The position numbers were made by a program, and so were the translations under genes. From assembly GCA_019359695.1 (NCBI GenBank), contig JAHHGV010000039.1, positions 1 through 64,000 on the forward strand: a stretch of 64,000 nucleotides of DNA, in the 5' to 3' direction. The notes under the pieces were generated by a model. The model was not told the origin of the DNA. It worked only from the letters and a program-made list of their open reading frames with translations, and did no database searches. Below are positions 1 to 9,438 of this stretch, one piece after another. This DNA is from Brasilonema angustatum HA4187-MV1 (GTDB taxonomy: Bacteria; Cyanobacteriota; Cyanobacteriia; Cyanobacteriales; Nostocaceae). Each line of letters begins with the position of its first letter. Position 1 is the first letter of the stretch.

Positions 1-668
1 TTGTGTTTTTGAGTTCATTTAAGTGGCGGTTGCGCGACGCGCAACCGCACACTTCGTTGTGAACGATCGCACGACTATTCAAGTGCAAAGCACCCACAGG
101 TTGATAACCCGCAACTTGGGTTAATACAAAACATAGTTGTATAACCCAGATTCCGCACCTTGATCTGTGAACTGTTACAGAGCATAATTACTGAAAAAAT
201 TTTTCAAGTAATTAATTATGCCTTGATATTGGGGGCAAATTTTGTTGGAAATACACTTGATCAGTACGCCCAGTATTTTAGATAGCATCCTTGCATCTTT
301 AAAATAGTGAAAACCTTTGACAGCCAGTTGAGGGGGCGGAAGATGGGTTATAAATCTTTCTGTGTGGCAGATCTGAACCAGCCATAGCCGTATTCATTGG
401 GACAACAGACACTTCACCCAACTCAGCTACAGCAGGCAAATTATAGCCACAAATTTTATCACGACAATGTACCTCACCCTGTGGAAAAAAGCTGTACAAA
501 ACGTGAAGCGAACTTCGTTCCGCTGCGCTAACGCGCATGGTCATAGGACTTACGCACGCGCTACGAAAAAGAGTGGGTTGCGATTGCTTCCCTATGCCCT
601 CCGGGCACGCTGCGCTAACGGTCGCAATGACTATAACTACGTTGTTCGTGCGTAAGTCCTGTTAATCA
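1..668. other. Gene-free stretch before mutS
   Basis: No convincing gene is seen. It holds a perfect hairpin at 25-47 (10-bp arms GCGGTTGCGC and GCGCAACCGC around GAC) and a MITE-like element at 545-660, described separately. A minus-strand reading frame at 299-544 has no recognisable domain and its 5' end runs up against the MITE, so it is not called. Confidence 0.6.
545..660. mobile_element. MITE-like element with 13-bp terminal inverted repeats
   Basis: A 116-bp element is bounded by perfect 13-bp inverted repeats: AGGACTTACGCAC at 545-557 and GTGCGTAAGTCCT at 648-660. Its interior has no coding capacity. A second copy with the same termini but a different interior lies at 62009-62130, and a single terminus-like stretch occurs near 51546-51558. 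Non-autonomous elements of this form depend on a transposase elsewhere, and no matching transposase is seen in this window. No clear target-site duplication is visible. Confidence 0.7.
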
Positions 669-3401
669 TTATTCCAAGTTTTGTAGTCCCATTGCAATCT
701 TGCTGTGCTTCTCAATTTGCCCCATCACTTGTTTTGCCCGTGCAATCACAACCTTTGGTAAACCCGCCAACCTTCCCGCTTCAATCCCATAAGACTTATC
801 CGCACCTCCTGGTTGGACTTGGTGCAAAAAGATAATTTGGTCAGCTAATTCCTTCACCGTCACTTGGTAATTAGCAACATTTGGTAACAGCGAAGCCAAT
901 TCATTTAACTCGTGGTAGTGCGTCGCAAAAATCGTCCGCGCCAGAATCTCCGTTGCAATGTACTCCGCCACCGCCCAAGCAATAGAAAGACCATCAAACG
1001 TCGCGGTTCCCCTGCCAATCTCATCCAACAACACGAGTGATCTTGACGTTGCATGGTTGAGAATATTCGCCGTCTCATTCATCTCCACCATAAAAGTCGA
1101 TTGACCAGTCGCCAAGTCATCTACTGCACCTACACGAGTGAAAATGCGATCGCACACTCCCAACCTAGCAGACCCAGCAGGCACAAAACTACCAATCTGC
1201 GCCATCAGCTGAATCAACCCCACCTGACGCAAATAACAACTCTTACCACTCGCATTCGGACCAGTGAGGATAATTAAATCAGGAGATGAGGGAATATTTT
1301 CTCCCCCTGCTCCCCTGCTCACGCCAGTCGCCTCAACGGAGGGAACCTCCGCACGGTGAGACAGCGCTGCAGGAGGGTCTCCCGACCTAGGCGACTGCGT
1401 TAGCGCAGCGGAACCGGAGGTTCTCCCCGAAGGGCGCTGGCTCCCCTGCTCCCCTGCTTCCCCTCCCAGCTGCGTCGAATTCGGCACAAAAAATCCTGCA
1501 GGCAAAGACTGTTCCACCACCGGATGACGTCCATCCACAATCATAATTTCTCGTCCTTCCACCATCTCCGGACGACAATAACCTTGATAAACTGCCAACT
1601 CAGCCAAACCACACAACACATCCGCCGCTGCTACCGCACGGGAAATATTGCGAATAACTTCCGCCTGTCCCCCCACTTCTTCCCGCAACGCCACAAAAAT
1701 CTCATATTCTAACTGATTCAAATCATCTCGCGCCGTGAGAATCCGTGCTTCCCGTTCCTTCAACTCAGGCGTGATGTAGCGCTCCTCATTAACCAGCGTT
1801 TGCTTGCGTATATAATTAGACGGCACTTGGTTGGCTTTTGCACGAGAAATGCTAATGTAGTAACCAAAAGTTTTGTTAAATCCCACTTTCAGCGTCGGAA
1901 TTCCCGTCTTTGCTCTCTCCTCAACTTCCAAATTGGCAATCCATTTTTGGTCGTCTTCGACAGTTGCACGTCTTTCGTCCAACTGAGTATTTACCCCAGG
2001 GCGAATCAACCCGCCTTCTTTGATATGTATGGGTGGTGACTCCACCAGATGGGCGCGAATTTTCTGTGCCAGTTCTTCTAAAACAGGTGGTACCTTTTGC
2101 AATGCTTTCAGAAATGGAGAACGAGCACTACCCACCAAGCGGGATAATTCCGGTAAACGAGAGAGCGAGTCTGCCAAAGCAACTAAATCCCTTGCATGAG
2201 CAGTACCAGAACCAGCCCGTCCCGTCAGGCGTTCTAAGTCATAAATTTGACGTAATAACTGCCGTAGATCTTGACGAAGAGTTGTATTTTCTACCAATTC
2301 TTGGATAGTCTCTTGCCGGGAACGAATACCCTTAACATCAAGTAACGGTTGTAATAACCACCGTCGTAACGCACGACTGCCCATCGCTGTACTGGTTCTA
2401 TCCAAAGCCCACAAAAGCGAGCCGACAAAACTACCATCGCGGACAGTTTGCGTAATTTCTAGGTTACGACGAGTTTGATAATCAACAATTAAAAAGTCAG
2501 TGAGGGTATAGGTGCGTAACAACTGTAAGGGAATTGCGTTTTCTTTTTGCGTATCTTCTAAATATTCCAGCAACCCACCTGCGGCGCGGACGGCTAGCGG
2601 GAGTTGGTCACAGCCAAGTCCTTCTAGGGAGCGTACTTTAAATTTTTGCAACAATCTTGCTCTTGCTTCTGCTTGAGAGAAGGGAATTTGCGATCGCAAA
2701 CAATAACAAAAAGATGGCGGCAAACATTCGGGTAGATGTTCCGATTTTTCTCCTGCACGCAGTAGTAAACTTCTCAAGTCTGGTGCATTGGTAGGAACGA
2801 GAACTTCCGCAGGCTGCAAGCGCATGAGTTCCTGTGTCAAATGTTCTAAATTGCTACCTTGCGTAGTGAGGAATTCACCGGTAGAAATATCTGCATAAAC
2901 CAAACCCCAATGCTCTCCAGCCATGACCACAGCCGCCAGGTAATTATTGCGACTTGACTTGAGCATTCCTTCCTCTAGCAAAGTCCCAGGCGTCAAGATA
3001 CGGGTAACTTCTCGCCGCACCAATCGGCCAGCAGCTTCTGCTGCATCTTCCACTTGGTCGCAAATCACAACCGCATACCCTTTTTCCACCAATTGCGTCG
3101 CGTGGCGTTCCCAGGCGTGATGCGGTACACCACTCATCGCCACTCGTCCTACGTCGCCTACAAGCTTGCTGGTGAGGGAGAGTTCTAATTCCTGCGCTAA
3201 AGTCACAGCATCTTCAAAGTAACATTCAAAGAAATCTCCCACTCGATACAGTAGCATCGCGTGAGGATACTTATCCTTGATATCCACATAATGCTGGAAC
3301 ATTTGAGTCAGCTTACTGCGATCCACTAGCCGATGATCGGCGTGAGGTGCAGTTGGGTTACTGGGTTGGGTTGTTTGGGATGCAGAGTAAGAAGCGCTCA
3401 T
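669..3401 (-). CDS. mutS: DNA mismatch repair protein MutS
   Basis: MutS binds mismatched or looped DNA as a clamp and uses ATP to start mismatch repair with MutL. The N-terminal mismatch-contact motif GDFFE is at residues 55-59. The ATPase has Walker A GPNASGKS at 714-721, Walker B LVLLDE near 789-794 and the THYHEL helix near 827. At 910 residues it is longer than usual (about 850-870). The excess is a block of about 65 residues at roughly 642-706, just before the ATPase, rich in Gly, Ser, Pro and Arg. That block is encoded by a dispersed GC-rich repeat (1318-1436) with the reading frame kept. The gene is monocistronic. The start is the first Met before the conserved LTQMFQHY segment. The identity is certain; the effect of the insert is unknown. 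Confidence 0.98.
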   Translation of the reverse strand: MSASYSASQTTQPSNPTAPHADHRLVDRSKLTQMFQHYVDIKDKYPHAMLLYRVGDFFECYFEDAVTLAQELELSLTSKLVGDVGRVAMSGVPHHAWERHATQLVEKGYAVVICDQVEDAAEAAGRLVRREVTRILTPGTLLEEGMLKSSRNNYLAAVVMAGEHWGLVYADISTGEFLTTQGSNLEHLTQELMRLQPAEVLVPTNAPDLRSLLLRAGEKSEHLPECLPPSFCYCLRSQIPFSQAEARARLLQKFKVRSLEGLGCDQLPLAVRAAGGLLEYLEDTQKENAIPLQLLRTYTLTDFLIVDYQTRRNLEITQTVRDGSFVGSLLWALDRTSTAMGSRALRRWLLQPLLDVKGIRSRQETIQELVENTTLRQDLRQLLRQIYDLERLTGRAGSGTAHARDLVALADSLSRLPELSRLVGSARSPFLKALQKVPPVLEELAQKIRAHLVESPPIHIKEGGLIRPGVNTQLDERRATVEDDQKWIANLEVEERAKTGIPTLKVGFNKTFGYYISISRAKANQVPSNYIRKQTLVNEERYITPELKEREARILTARDDLNQLEYEIFVALREEVGGQAEVIRNISRAVAAADVLCGLAELAVYQGYCRPEMVEGREIMIVDGRHPVVEQSLPAGFFVPNSTQLGGEAGEQGSQRPSGRTSGSAALTQSPRSGDPPAALSHRAEVPSVEATGVSRGAGGENIPSSPDLIILTGPNASGKSCYLRQVGLIQLMAQIGSFVPAGSARLGVCDRIFTRVGAVDDLATGQSTFMVEMNETANILNHATSRSLVLLDEIGRGTATFDGLSIAWAVAEYIATEILARTIFATHYHELNELASLLPNVANYQVTVKELADQIIFLHQVQPGGADKSYGIEAGRLAGLPKVVIARAKQVMGQIEKHSKIAMGLQNLE
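1318..1436. repeat. Dispersed GC-rich palindromic repeat inside mutS
   Basis: This stretch carries the same modules as many spacers in the window, for example AGCGCTGCAGGAGGGT, CGACCTAGGCGACTG and GGTTCTCCCCGAAGGG, also seen near 44340-44418 and 56570-56715. Here it lies in the reading frame of mutS and adds a multiple of three bases without a stop codon. Confidence 0.85.
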
Positions 3402-3665
3402 CGATGTCTACCAATACACATGACAACCTGCCAATATCCGATGATACCTTGATATCGAGGATACTCTCAAATTGTTCAAGGTTTTTAACTCTTCGACGAG
3501 TTCAGCTAGGAATCTGGATAGAAACTGTTAATTCTTAACACTCCCCACGGCTATCAAAACAAGGCGTTAGCTCGTTTTAACTTAAAGCTGGGGGATTCTT
3601 GGCGGGGGCGTCGGAACTTGCAAGGGACTGGCTGGCGGCTATTATAGCGATACTCAATTTCCTTC

Positions 3666-4297
3666 CTACAACTGACAAATTGCTTTGAGAACTTGTAACA
3701 ATAAGATTGAACGCTGTCTTTCCATCAAATTTAATTCGCTCATCAAGTGATAAGTTTGAAGATGTCCCTGTTGGATCTTGACAAACTGATAACTTCTTCC
3801 ATTGGTTGTCAAACCCCAAACTGATTCTTGATGCTCTAAACTTTTATAAGCGTATGTCAGCAGTTGAGGTAATCCTGTTGATATGTCAATCTGACTTTTT
3901 TTAGATTCAATTAATAATACCCAGAAAAATGCATTAACTTTTGTACGTTTGGCTTTGGTAATAGCTAAGATATCGAACCTACCTTTGATTTTTGTATCTT
4001 CATCTTCAACTTCTATATCAGCTATATCCTCTTCCAAAATAATCTCTATAGGGTAGCGGTAAAAACCAGCCAACCTCATCAAAAGAGCAAGGACAAGAAA
4101 CTTTACCTGCCCTTCGGAAACTGTGCCAGTTGTGAGGTAACGCCGAAAGTCATCCCGTATTTGCACAAGTTCTTGCTGTTCGACTTCTGTAAGTGGCTCG
4201 ATAATAAGGGTGTGAATGAGTCACTGTAATGTTATTGGAAGCCTAAAAGGCGCTGAACATCTTCCAATGATAAATTGCTATCTTTGAGGATTGTCAT
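3666..4297 (-). pseudogene. Broken PD-(D/E)XK cyanobacterial nuclease-like gene
   Basis: The long frame (3666-4166, or back to about 4199) encodes the body of a cyanobacterial family related to type I restriction HsdR N-terminal domains. It has a predicted Asp in GRFDILA and an ESKK motif (acid-x-Lys), followed by a conserved LPQLLTYAYKSLEHQ segment. The proper N-terminus is still readable upstream. An ATG at 4297-4295 begins MTILKDSNLSLEDVQRLLGF, then comes a TAA at 4234-4232, the same frame reads HYSDSFTPLLS, and a one-base shift near 4199 joins it to EPLTEVEQQELVQIRDDF. One nonsense and one frameshift therefore separate the start from the body. The GTG at 4166 is probably not a native start. 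The family assignment is from memory of similar proteins; the decay is seen directly. Confidence 0.7.
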
Positions 4298-4801
4298 AGT
4301 TATGTTGTGCGTATTTTGAAGACTTATTTTCCTTTAAATTTTATAGCAACCAGACTTTTAACAGTTATCAAGTAAGTGCAGTATCAGTTCCATTCCTTAA
4401 TGAACGGTCGGTTCACTACTCGAAACATTCACGCATCATAAACTTAAAAGAAAAATCTTTTTTTGAACTTAGATCCAAAGCGCTTTGCTGAGGACGCGAT
4501 CGCTATTATCTAAGCGCAAAGCCCATGAATCAAGCGTGATTCGCGCGTTTTTAGTGGAGGAAATACGCGCTTCGCCATGTGGGAATACTTTGAATTAAGC
4601 CCAGCGAGTGGCAAGTTGAAATCTTCCAACGCGAAAGCCCAATGTCCGCAGCACGCACGCTCCTGCAGGACTGGTTTTACCAGCTAGCTGCCTGGTAGCT
4701 ATTCACTGATTTCACGGAAATTTCTAAATTTCAGATTTTTCCTTGCGAAATGGACTAATCAGGCGGTGATTCTAAGCATACAAACACATTGAGGAATAAC
4801 A
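4298..4801. other. Gene-free stretch with a possible decayed small frame
   Basis: No intact gene is seen. On the plus strand an ATG at about 4578 opens MWEYFEL. One base out of frame a sensible stretch follows (KPSEWQVEIFQRESP, then ARTLLQDWFYQLAAW), ending at a TAG near 4697. This could be a small frameshifted gene, but I do not recognise it. Two HIP1-like GCGATCGC-type sites occur near 4497. Confidence 0.4.
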
Positions 4802-5317
4802 ATGACCATTACAAATGAAGCTGCTTCTGCTCAACTTAATAAACCTGTTCTCAAGGAAGGTTCAAAAGGTGACGCTGTTAAAGAACTGCAAAAACTGTTA
4901 TTAAAATGGGGTGCTTTTGTATCTCTTGATGACGAGGGTGCTTGTGTATTTCCTGGTGAAGAAGTTGTTGACGGTATATTTGGTCCCAAAACAAAAAGTG
5001 CGGTTATACTCTTCCAAGGTAAAGTGTTTCTTGTACAAGATGGAATTGTTGCAGATAAAACTTGGCGAGCACTTTTTCTGAATGCGCCAGTTGATATGCC
5101 TATCCTCAAGAAAGGTAGCAAGGGAGATCTTATAAAGAAGGTTCAAGAAAGACTGGCGATCGCCGACTACTATAACGGTAAAATTGACGGTGATTTTGCT
5201 AACAGTACAGAAAGAGCAGTCAAAGCTCTGCAAAAGGAGGCAGAGTTACCTGTGGATGGAGTTATTGAAGCTCGCACCTGGTTTGCGGTAAGCCAAATTA
5301 ATACAATTTTCTGTTAA
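4802..5317 (+). CDS. Tandem peptidoglycan-binding-domain protein
   Basis: This 171-residue protein has two PF01471-type peptidoglycan-binding repeats. The first runs from about residue 17 to 90 (LKEGSKGDAVKELQKLL then VDGIFGPKTKSAVILFQ). The second runs from about 98 to 165 (LKKGSKGDLIKKVQERL then IDGDFANSTERAVKALQ). Each has the expected G-x-x-G-xx-V/I pattern and the D-G-x-F-G/A turn. No signal peptide or catalytic domain is present, so it either acts as a stand-alone binding module or leaves by an atypical route. The start is supported by GAGGAATAAC just upstream of ATG. It is a single gene followed at once by a strong hairpin terminator. The domain call is firm; the biological role is not known. 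Confidence 0.85.
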   Translation: MTITNEAASAQLNKPVLKEGSKGDAVKELQKLLLKWGAFVSLDDEGACVFPGEEVVDGIFGPKTKSAVILFQGKVFLVQDGIVADKTWRALFLNAPVDMPILKKGSKGDLIKKVQERLAIADYYNGKIDGDFANSTERAVKALQKEAELPVDGVIEARTWFAVSQINTIFC

Positions 5318-5330
5318 TTAATTCGCTTTG

Positions 5331-5367
5331 AAAAGACCCAGTTTCTTTGAGAAATTGGGTCTTTTTG
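5331..5367. terminator. Bidirectional intrinsic terminator
   Basis: A hairpin has arms AAAGACCCAGTTTC and GAAATTGGGTCTTT (one G:T-type mismatch) and a short loop. It is followed by a T run on the plus strand and by the mirrored T run on the minus strand. It lies between two convergent genes ending at 5317 (+) and 5387 (-), so it can serve both. Confidence 0.85.
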
Positions 5368-5386
5368 ATTGTGGGACTTTTAGAAA

Positions 5387-6763
5387 CTAACACCAAGTTT
5401 GTACAACTCGACCTGTTAATTGCTGTCCCAGCCAAAATGTATTACTAGAAAGTGTATGTAGATTTTGCTTTTCGACTTTCCAGTTTTGCTGCGGATCAAA
5501 TAAAGTGAGTTCCGCTTTTTGACCTGGCGCGATTGCACTTATTCTCTGTTGTAAACACTCTGCCGGACGAGTACTAAAAGCTTTCCACAATTCTAATGCT
5601 GTAAATTCTCCTGTTTCTACTAGATGCTGCCATAAAAGAGGTAATGCTAACTCGTAACCAATTGCCCCTGGTGGTGCTTCGGCAAAAGCAACGGTTTTTT
5701 CTTCGTAGGTGTACGGTCTGTGGTCTATGGCTATTGCATCTATTACACCCGTCCGTACTGCCTGCCGTAACGCTGCTACGTCATTAGGAGTTCCCAAAGG
5801 GGGCTCTAAACGAAGACTTGGATTATAGCTTTTCAGTGCTTGCATGTCAAGTAAAAGATGCATCCAAGTGGTACTGACGGTAATCGGTAGACCTCTGGCT
5901 TTGGCTGATGCAATCAGTTCGACACTGCGAGCAGTGGAAACACGCATGATATGTACTGGCGTACTTGTGGCGGTGACTAATTCCAACAAAGCGGCGATCG
6001 CAGAGGTTTCCGCACTAGAAGGTATAAAAGGCAGCCCAAAACGGATAGCATCTGGAGCTTCCCGGATCACGCCATTTCCCATCAATTGGCGATCGCAACA
6101 CCAAAATGCAACTGGTTTCCTCAAAGGTTGGATATATTCCAACACCCGACGTACCAGCCCAAAATTTTCCCAAGGCTGACTATCAGTAAAGCCAACCACC
6201 CCAACTGCTGCCAAGTTTGCCAATTCAGTCATTTGCTTGCCAGCAACATCTAAACTAATTGCACCCCAGACATTGACCTGGGGAGAAGACAATGAGGACA
6301 AAGGAGAATTTTGCTTCTCCCTCATTTCTACACCAGTCACCTGCTCTGGTAAATCTTCCTGGAGTTTACGCTTACCCTGGCGCTGGCTTTTCATCTGGCT
6401 CATCACCTCCAACTCCCCTCCTCGCTTCTGCAACTGTGCTACCACAGCCGGATTATCAATCACGGGTAGGGTATCGGGTAAGATACTAATTCGTGTAAAG
6501 CCCCCAGCAGCAGCAGCTTGCAGGAGAGACACGAAGGTTTCGCGTTCTTCAAATCCTGGTTCTCCAGAGTGGCTATACAAATCTACCAACCCTGGTCCTA
6601 ATATCAACCCTTGACAATCTCTGACACGAGTGTTGCTTGGCACATCAGAAATGTGATTCGTTACAGACTTGATATAGCCATCATCAATGAGCACATGAGC
6701 AATTTGGTCAGTTCCAGAAACAGGGTCGATAACCCTGACTTGTTGTAGCAGTTCACTTGTCAT
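5387..6763 (-). CDS. Dihydroorotase-family protein lacking key metal ligands
   Basis: The 458-residue protein is a cyclic amidohydrolase most like dihydroorotase, which closes carbamoyl-aspartate to dihydroorotate in pyrimidine synthesis. The conserved EAPPGAIGYELALPLL segment and the overall order match the family. Several active-site signatures differ. The first barrel motif reads DLYSHSGEPG where DxHxHLREPG is expected, so the first His and the substrate Arg are absent. The HVSTA motif reads RVSTA. The DHAPH motif reads DHRPY. It therefore looks like the PyrX-type non-catalytic homologues that assemble with aspartate transcarbamoylase. A charged insert of about 45 residues lies near 120-165. 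I chose ATG 6763; an in-frame TTG four codons upstream is less likely. It converges on the peptidoglycan-binding gene. Confidence 0.85.
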   Translation of the reverse strand: MTSELLQQVRVIDPVSGTDQIAHVLIDDGYIKSVTNHISDVPSNTRVRDCQGLILGPGLVDLYSHSGEPGFEERETFVSLLQAAAAGGFTRISILPDTLPVIDNPAVVAQLQKRGGELEVMSQMKSQRQGKRKLQEDLPEQVTGVEMREKQNSPLSSLSSPQVNVWGAISLDVAGKQMTELANLAAVGVVGFTDSQPWENFGLVRRVLEYIQPLRKPVAFWCCDRQLMGNGVIREAPDAIRFGLPFIPSSAETSAIAALLELVTATSTPVHIMRVSTARSVELIASAKARGLPITVSTTWMHLLLDMQALKSYNPSLRLEPPLGTPNDVAALRQAVRTGVIDAIAIDHRPYTYEEKTVAFAEAPPGAIGYELALPLLWQHLVETGEFTALELWKAFSTRPAECLQQRISAIAPGQKAELTLFDPQQNWKVEKQNLHTLSSNTFWLGQQLTGRVVQTWC

Positions 6764-6891
6764 TTTCGCTATCAACCATCAGCTATCAGCTATGAGCTTT
6801 TTAACTTTTATATATTCTTAACTGTGCGCTTGTGTTACGTAACCCAAGAATCAACTCGCGGCAAAAGGCTGAGGGGGCAAACATTACAATG

Positions 6892-8244
6892 CTACAATGC
6901 TCCCGCCGCTGTTTTATCAAGTACGCCACCACCTAAATGAGCGGTAATGTTCATGGCTTGCAGTACTGGTTTGCCACTTGCTTCCAAGGGGTAGTCAATA
7001 ACACTTACTGCACCGTTACCCTGACGAAAATTCCAAAAATGCTCTGACGATAAACCCAGAACGTGACAAAGCAGGGTTTTGTTAGTAGCATCATGAGCAA
7101 CAACTAATCCAATTTTGAGTTCGTTTGCCAATGCAGTTTGGACAATTGACTCCCACGCTGCGACACTACGTTCCCAAACTTGTTGTAAGTTTTCTCCTTC
7201 TGGCATTTGGACTTGTGCTGGGACTGTTCGCCAGCGATCCAACTCTCCTGGAAATTCCTGCTCTATTTCTTTTTCTAATTTACCTTCCCAAAGTCCGTGA
7301 CTAATTTCCCTTAAACCATCCTGTAATTCCAAATTGACATCAGTATGATACCGCAAAATAATTTCTGCAGTTTCTTTAGGACGCACCATTGTGCTACTGA
7401 GTGCAAAATCAATCTCTACGTCTTTGAGAAACTGAGCAGCTTTTTGTGCCTGCTGTTTACCATTGTCGTTGAGGGGGACATCAATTTGCCCCTGAAATCT
7501 GGTTTGGCGGTTCCACTCAGTTTCTCCGTGACGCACCAGCAACAACCTTACACCTTTGTGATTTGGGCGAAATGAGGGCAGAATATCTCCTAAATGTTGC
7601 GTCTGATTCAGAGATTCTAGTTGGACAGGTTCTCCCAATCCTCCAGAAAAATTCAGTACACTGATGCAACAGTTAGATTGTTGTATGGAATGGTAGCGTT
7701 CTGGAGGGATTTCCAGTGCCGTGCTCAAAAGAGCACGATTAATGCCATTATGTCCCACAACAAGTATTGTTTCGTTTGGATGGCGAGCTAAAACTTCTTG
7801 CCAAAACTGCCGCGCCTGTTCGTACAAAGCCACAACAGGAAAATGTTCTGTTGTTTGCTCACCGTCTTTTACAGACATCCGCAGTAGCTGAGGAGTTTCC
7901 TGCCAAATACGGTAGTCTTCACGAAACTTCTCTTTCACTTCAGCAGAAAGCATTCCCTGCCATAAAGGCAGATCAATTTCCATTAACAGATCAGAAGTTT
8001 GGGGAATAGCAGACTGCTCAGTATGAATTGTCAACTCACGGTGAATAATATCTACTGTATCTTTTGCACGTTGCAAAGGACTGCTATATATTGCATTAAA
8101 TAGGAAATTACTGAGGGCTTTGCCTACTTGAGTAGAATCACTACGACCTTTTTCAGTTAACTTAGAAGCATCCAAGCGTCCTTGTACGCGTTTTTCGGTA
8201 TTATAAGTACTTTGACCGTGGCGCACGATAATTACACGAGTCAC
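6892..8244 (-). CDS. Two-domain histidine phosphatase (phosphoglycerate mutase-like)
   Basis: The 450-residue protein has two histidine-phosphatase domains in tandem. The first starts with RHGQSTYN at residues 8-15 and has VVGHNGINRALL near 160. The second starts with RHGETEWN near 238 and has VVAHDATNKTLL near 382. Each RHG His is the phospho-acceptor. Members of this family act as cofactor-dependent phosphoglycerate mutases or as phosphatases, including metal-independent phosphoserine phosphatases in photosynthetic bacteria. The substrate cannot be read from sequence. The GTG start at 8244 is preceded by a clear GGAGGG at a spacing of 7. The gene stands alone, with dihydroorotase downstream after about 130 bases. 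The double-domain form is usual in cyanobacteria. Confidence 0.9.
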   Translation of the reverse strand: MTRVIIVRHGQSTYNTEKRVQGRLDASKLTEKGRSDSTQVGKALSNFLFNAIYSSPLQRAKDTVDIIHRELTIHTEQSAIPQTSDLLMEIDLPLWQGMLSAEVKEKFREDYRIWQETPQLLRMSVKDGEQTTEHFPVVALYEQARQFWQEVLARHPNETILVVGHNGINRALLSTALEIPPERYHSIQQSNCCISVLNFSGGLGEPVQLESLNQTQHLGDILPSFRPNHKGVRLLLVRHGETEWNRQTRFQGQIDVPLNDNGKQQAQKAAQFLKDVEIDFALSSTMVRPKETAEIILRYHTDVNLELQDGLREISHGLWEGKLEKEIEQEFPGELDRWRTVPAQVQMPEGENLQQVWERSVAAWESIVQTALANELKIGLVVAHDATNKTLLCHVLGLSSEHFWNFRQGNGAVSVIDYPLEASGKPVLQAMNITAHLGGGVLDKTAAGAL

Positions 8245-8478
8245 GTTTTACCCTCCTGTATCTAAAGGAATCATTCTACTGTAAAGTGTTAGCAGAATAA
8301 TCTCTTGACAGAAGTCTACCTCATGTGTTGACTACTCTTGCAATTACCTGAAAATGAAGATCCCTCCAAGCTTATAGGCATTTTAGCCCAAAATCTGGAG
8401 GGTATTTGAGTTTTTGGATTGTTATGGAGATTTTACCCAAAAATTTCCGTAAAACAACAAGAAAACTCATTATTTCTA

Positions 8479-8871
8479 TTAATTTCCATCTTTATCTAGA
8501 TCAACCTGTACTTTCACCCCATCATTACTGTAAAACGAGTCATCTCCTTGGGGGAAAAGCAGATTGTTTGGAGTTGTTAACGGTTCTCTACGACGTAATT
8601 CGACTTGATCCCCAAGTTGCAAAACATCACCTTGATATACACTTTCTGCATAATTTTTTTGTGGGACATTATTTTGAGAATTTAGTCCTGTAAAAAATCT
8701 TGCGAAATCACCTTCGGCTGTTCTATTACTTACGCCAGTTAAGGAATTTCCTTGAATTGTGTAATTCCCAGTTTTTGAGTTTGATGAGACTGAGGACTGT
8801 GCGTAAACTTTGGTTTGTAATCCGGCAGTTGCCGCTAGTATAGCCAAGGCAGAGAATATTTTGAAGTTCAT
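8479..8871 (-). CDS. Small secreted protein of unknown function
   Basis: This 130-residue protein has a typical signal peptide: Lys at position 4, a hydrophobic core of about 15 residues, and a cleavage site after VYA near residue 24. The mature part is rich in Asn, Ser, Gly and Gln, has no cysteine, and ends in an acidic stretch with D-x-D-x-D-G-N. That stretch resembles a calcium-binding dockerin/EF-like loop, but only one copy is present. GGGGAAAAAC precedes the ATG as a ribosome site. The gene stands alone between two spacers. I do not recognise the family. It is probably periplasmic or exported. Confidence 0.65.
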   Translation of the reverse strand: MNFKIFSALAILAATAGLQTKVYAQSSVSSNSKTGNYTIQGNSLTGVSNRTAEGDFARFFTGLNSQNNVPQKNYAESVYQGDVLQLGDQVELRRREPLTTPNNLLFPQGDDSFYSNDGVKVQVDLDKDGN

Positions 8872-9438
8872 TGTTTTTCCCCAAACTTTAGATTATTTTT
8901 TGCATAAGTATGAAAAAGCTTTTTGACTTAGCAGTATAGAGTCAGCTTTATACAACAAACGTCTTGGAATAAACGCTTTTTGAAGTTTAAAAAATTTTCT
9001 AATAGCCAAAAAGCTAAACCATAGCACGTTATTCAGAGTTTATGTTTGAGAACGCATTATGGAACAAGCACAATTTTTTATGATTGTCGAGCTTGATTAA
9101 GCTCTACAGGTTGAGTTTACTGCTGTGCCCCTAATTAGCGAGGTATTAGATACTCACTCTTAATAATTGCTGTTGTCTGTTAATACAAATAAACAAGTAC
9201 TTTCTAGGATATTAAAGATTTGTAGATTTTTCCTCTTATTTGAGAGATATGTCTATAAGCATAGATGAAATTTGCTAATCTCATTAGCGAACCAACAACG
9301 CCAACACTATTGTTTCGTAGATTTATGGTTGTGGTTTCACAGATACATCCCTGGCATATTCTGATCAAAAAATATGCCATGAATTCTCAGGATTAAGAAT
9401 GGGGTTATAAAACAGATATATACGAAAAAAAACCAGCA
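8872..9438. other. Gene-free spacer between divergent genes
   Basis: This AT-rich spacer separates the secreted-protein gene (-) from the nuclease gene (+) and must hold both promoters. No repeat, hairpin or known operator is convincing. Confidence 0.5.

Noticed and set aside
299-544. 81-residue minus-strand frame before the first MITE
   Set aside because: No domain, no ribosome site, and its 5' end runs up against the MITE. It could be a remnant but cannot be supported.
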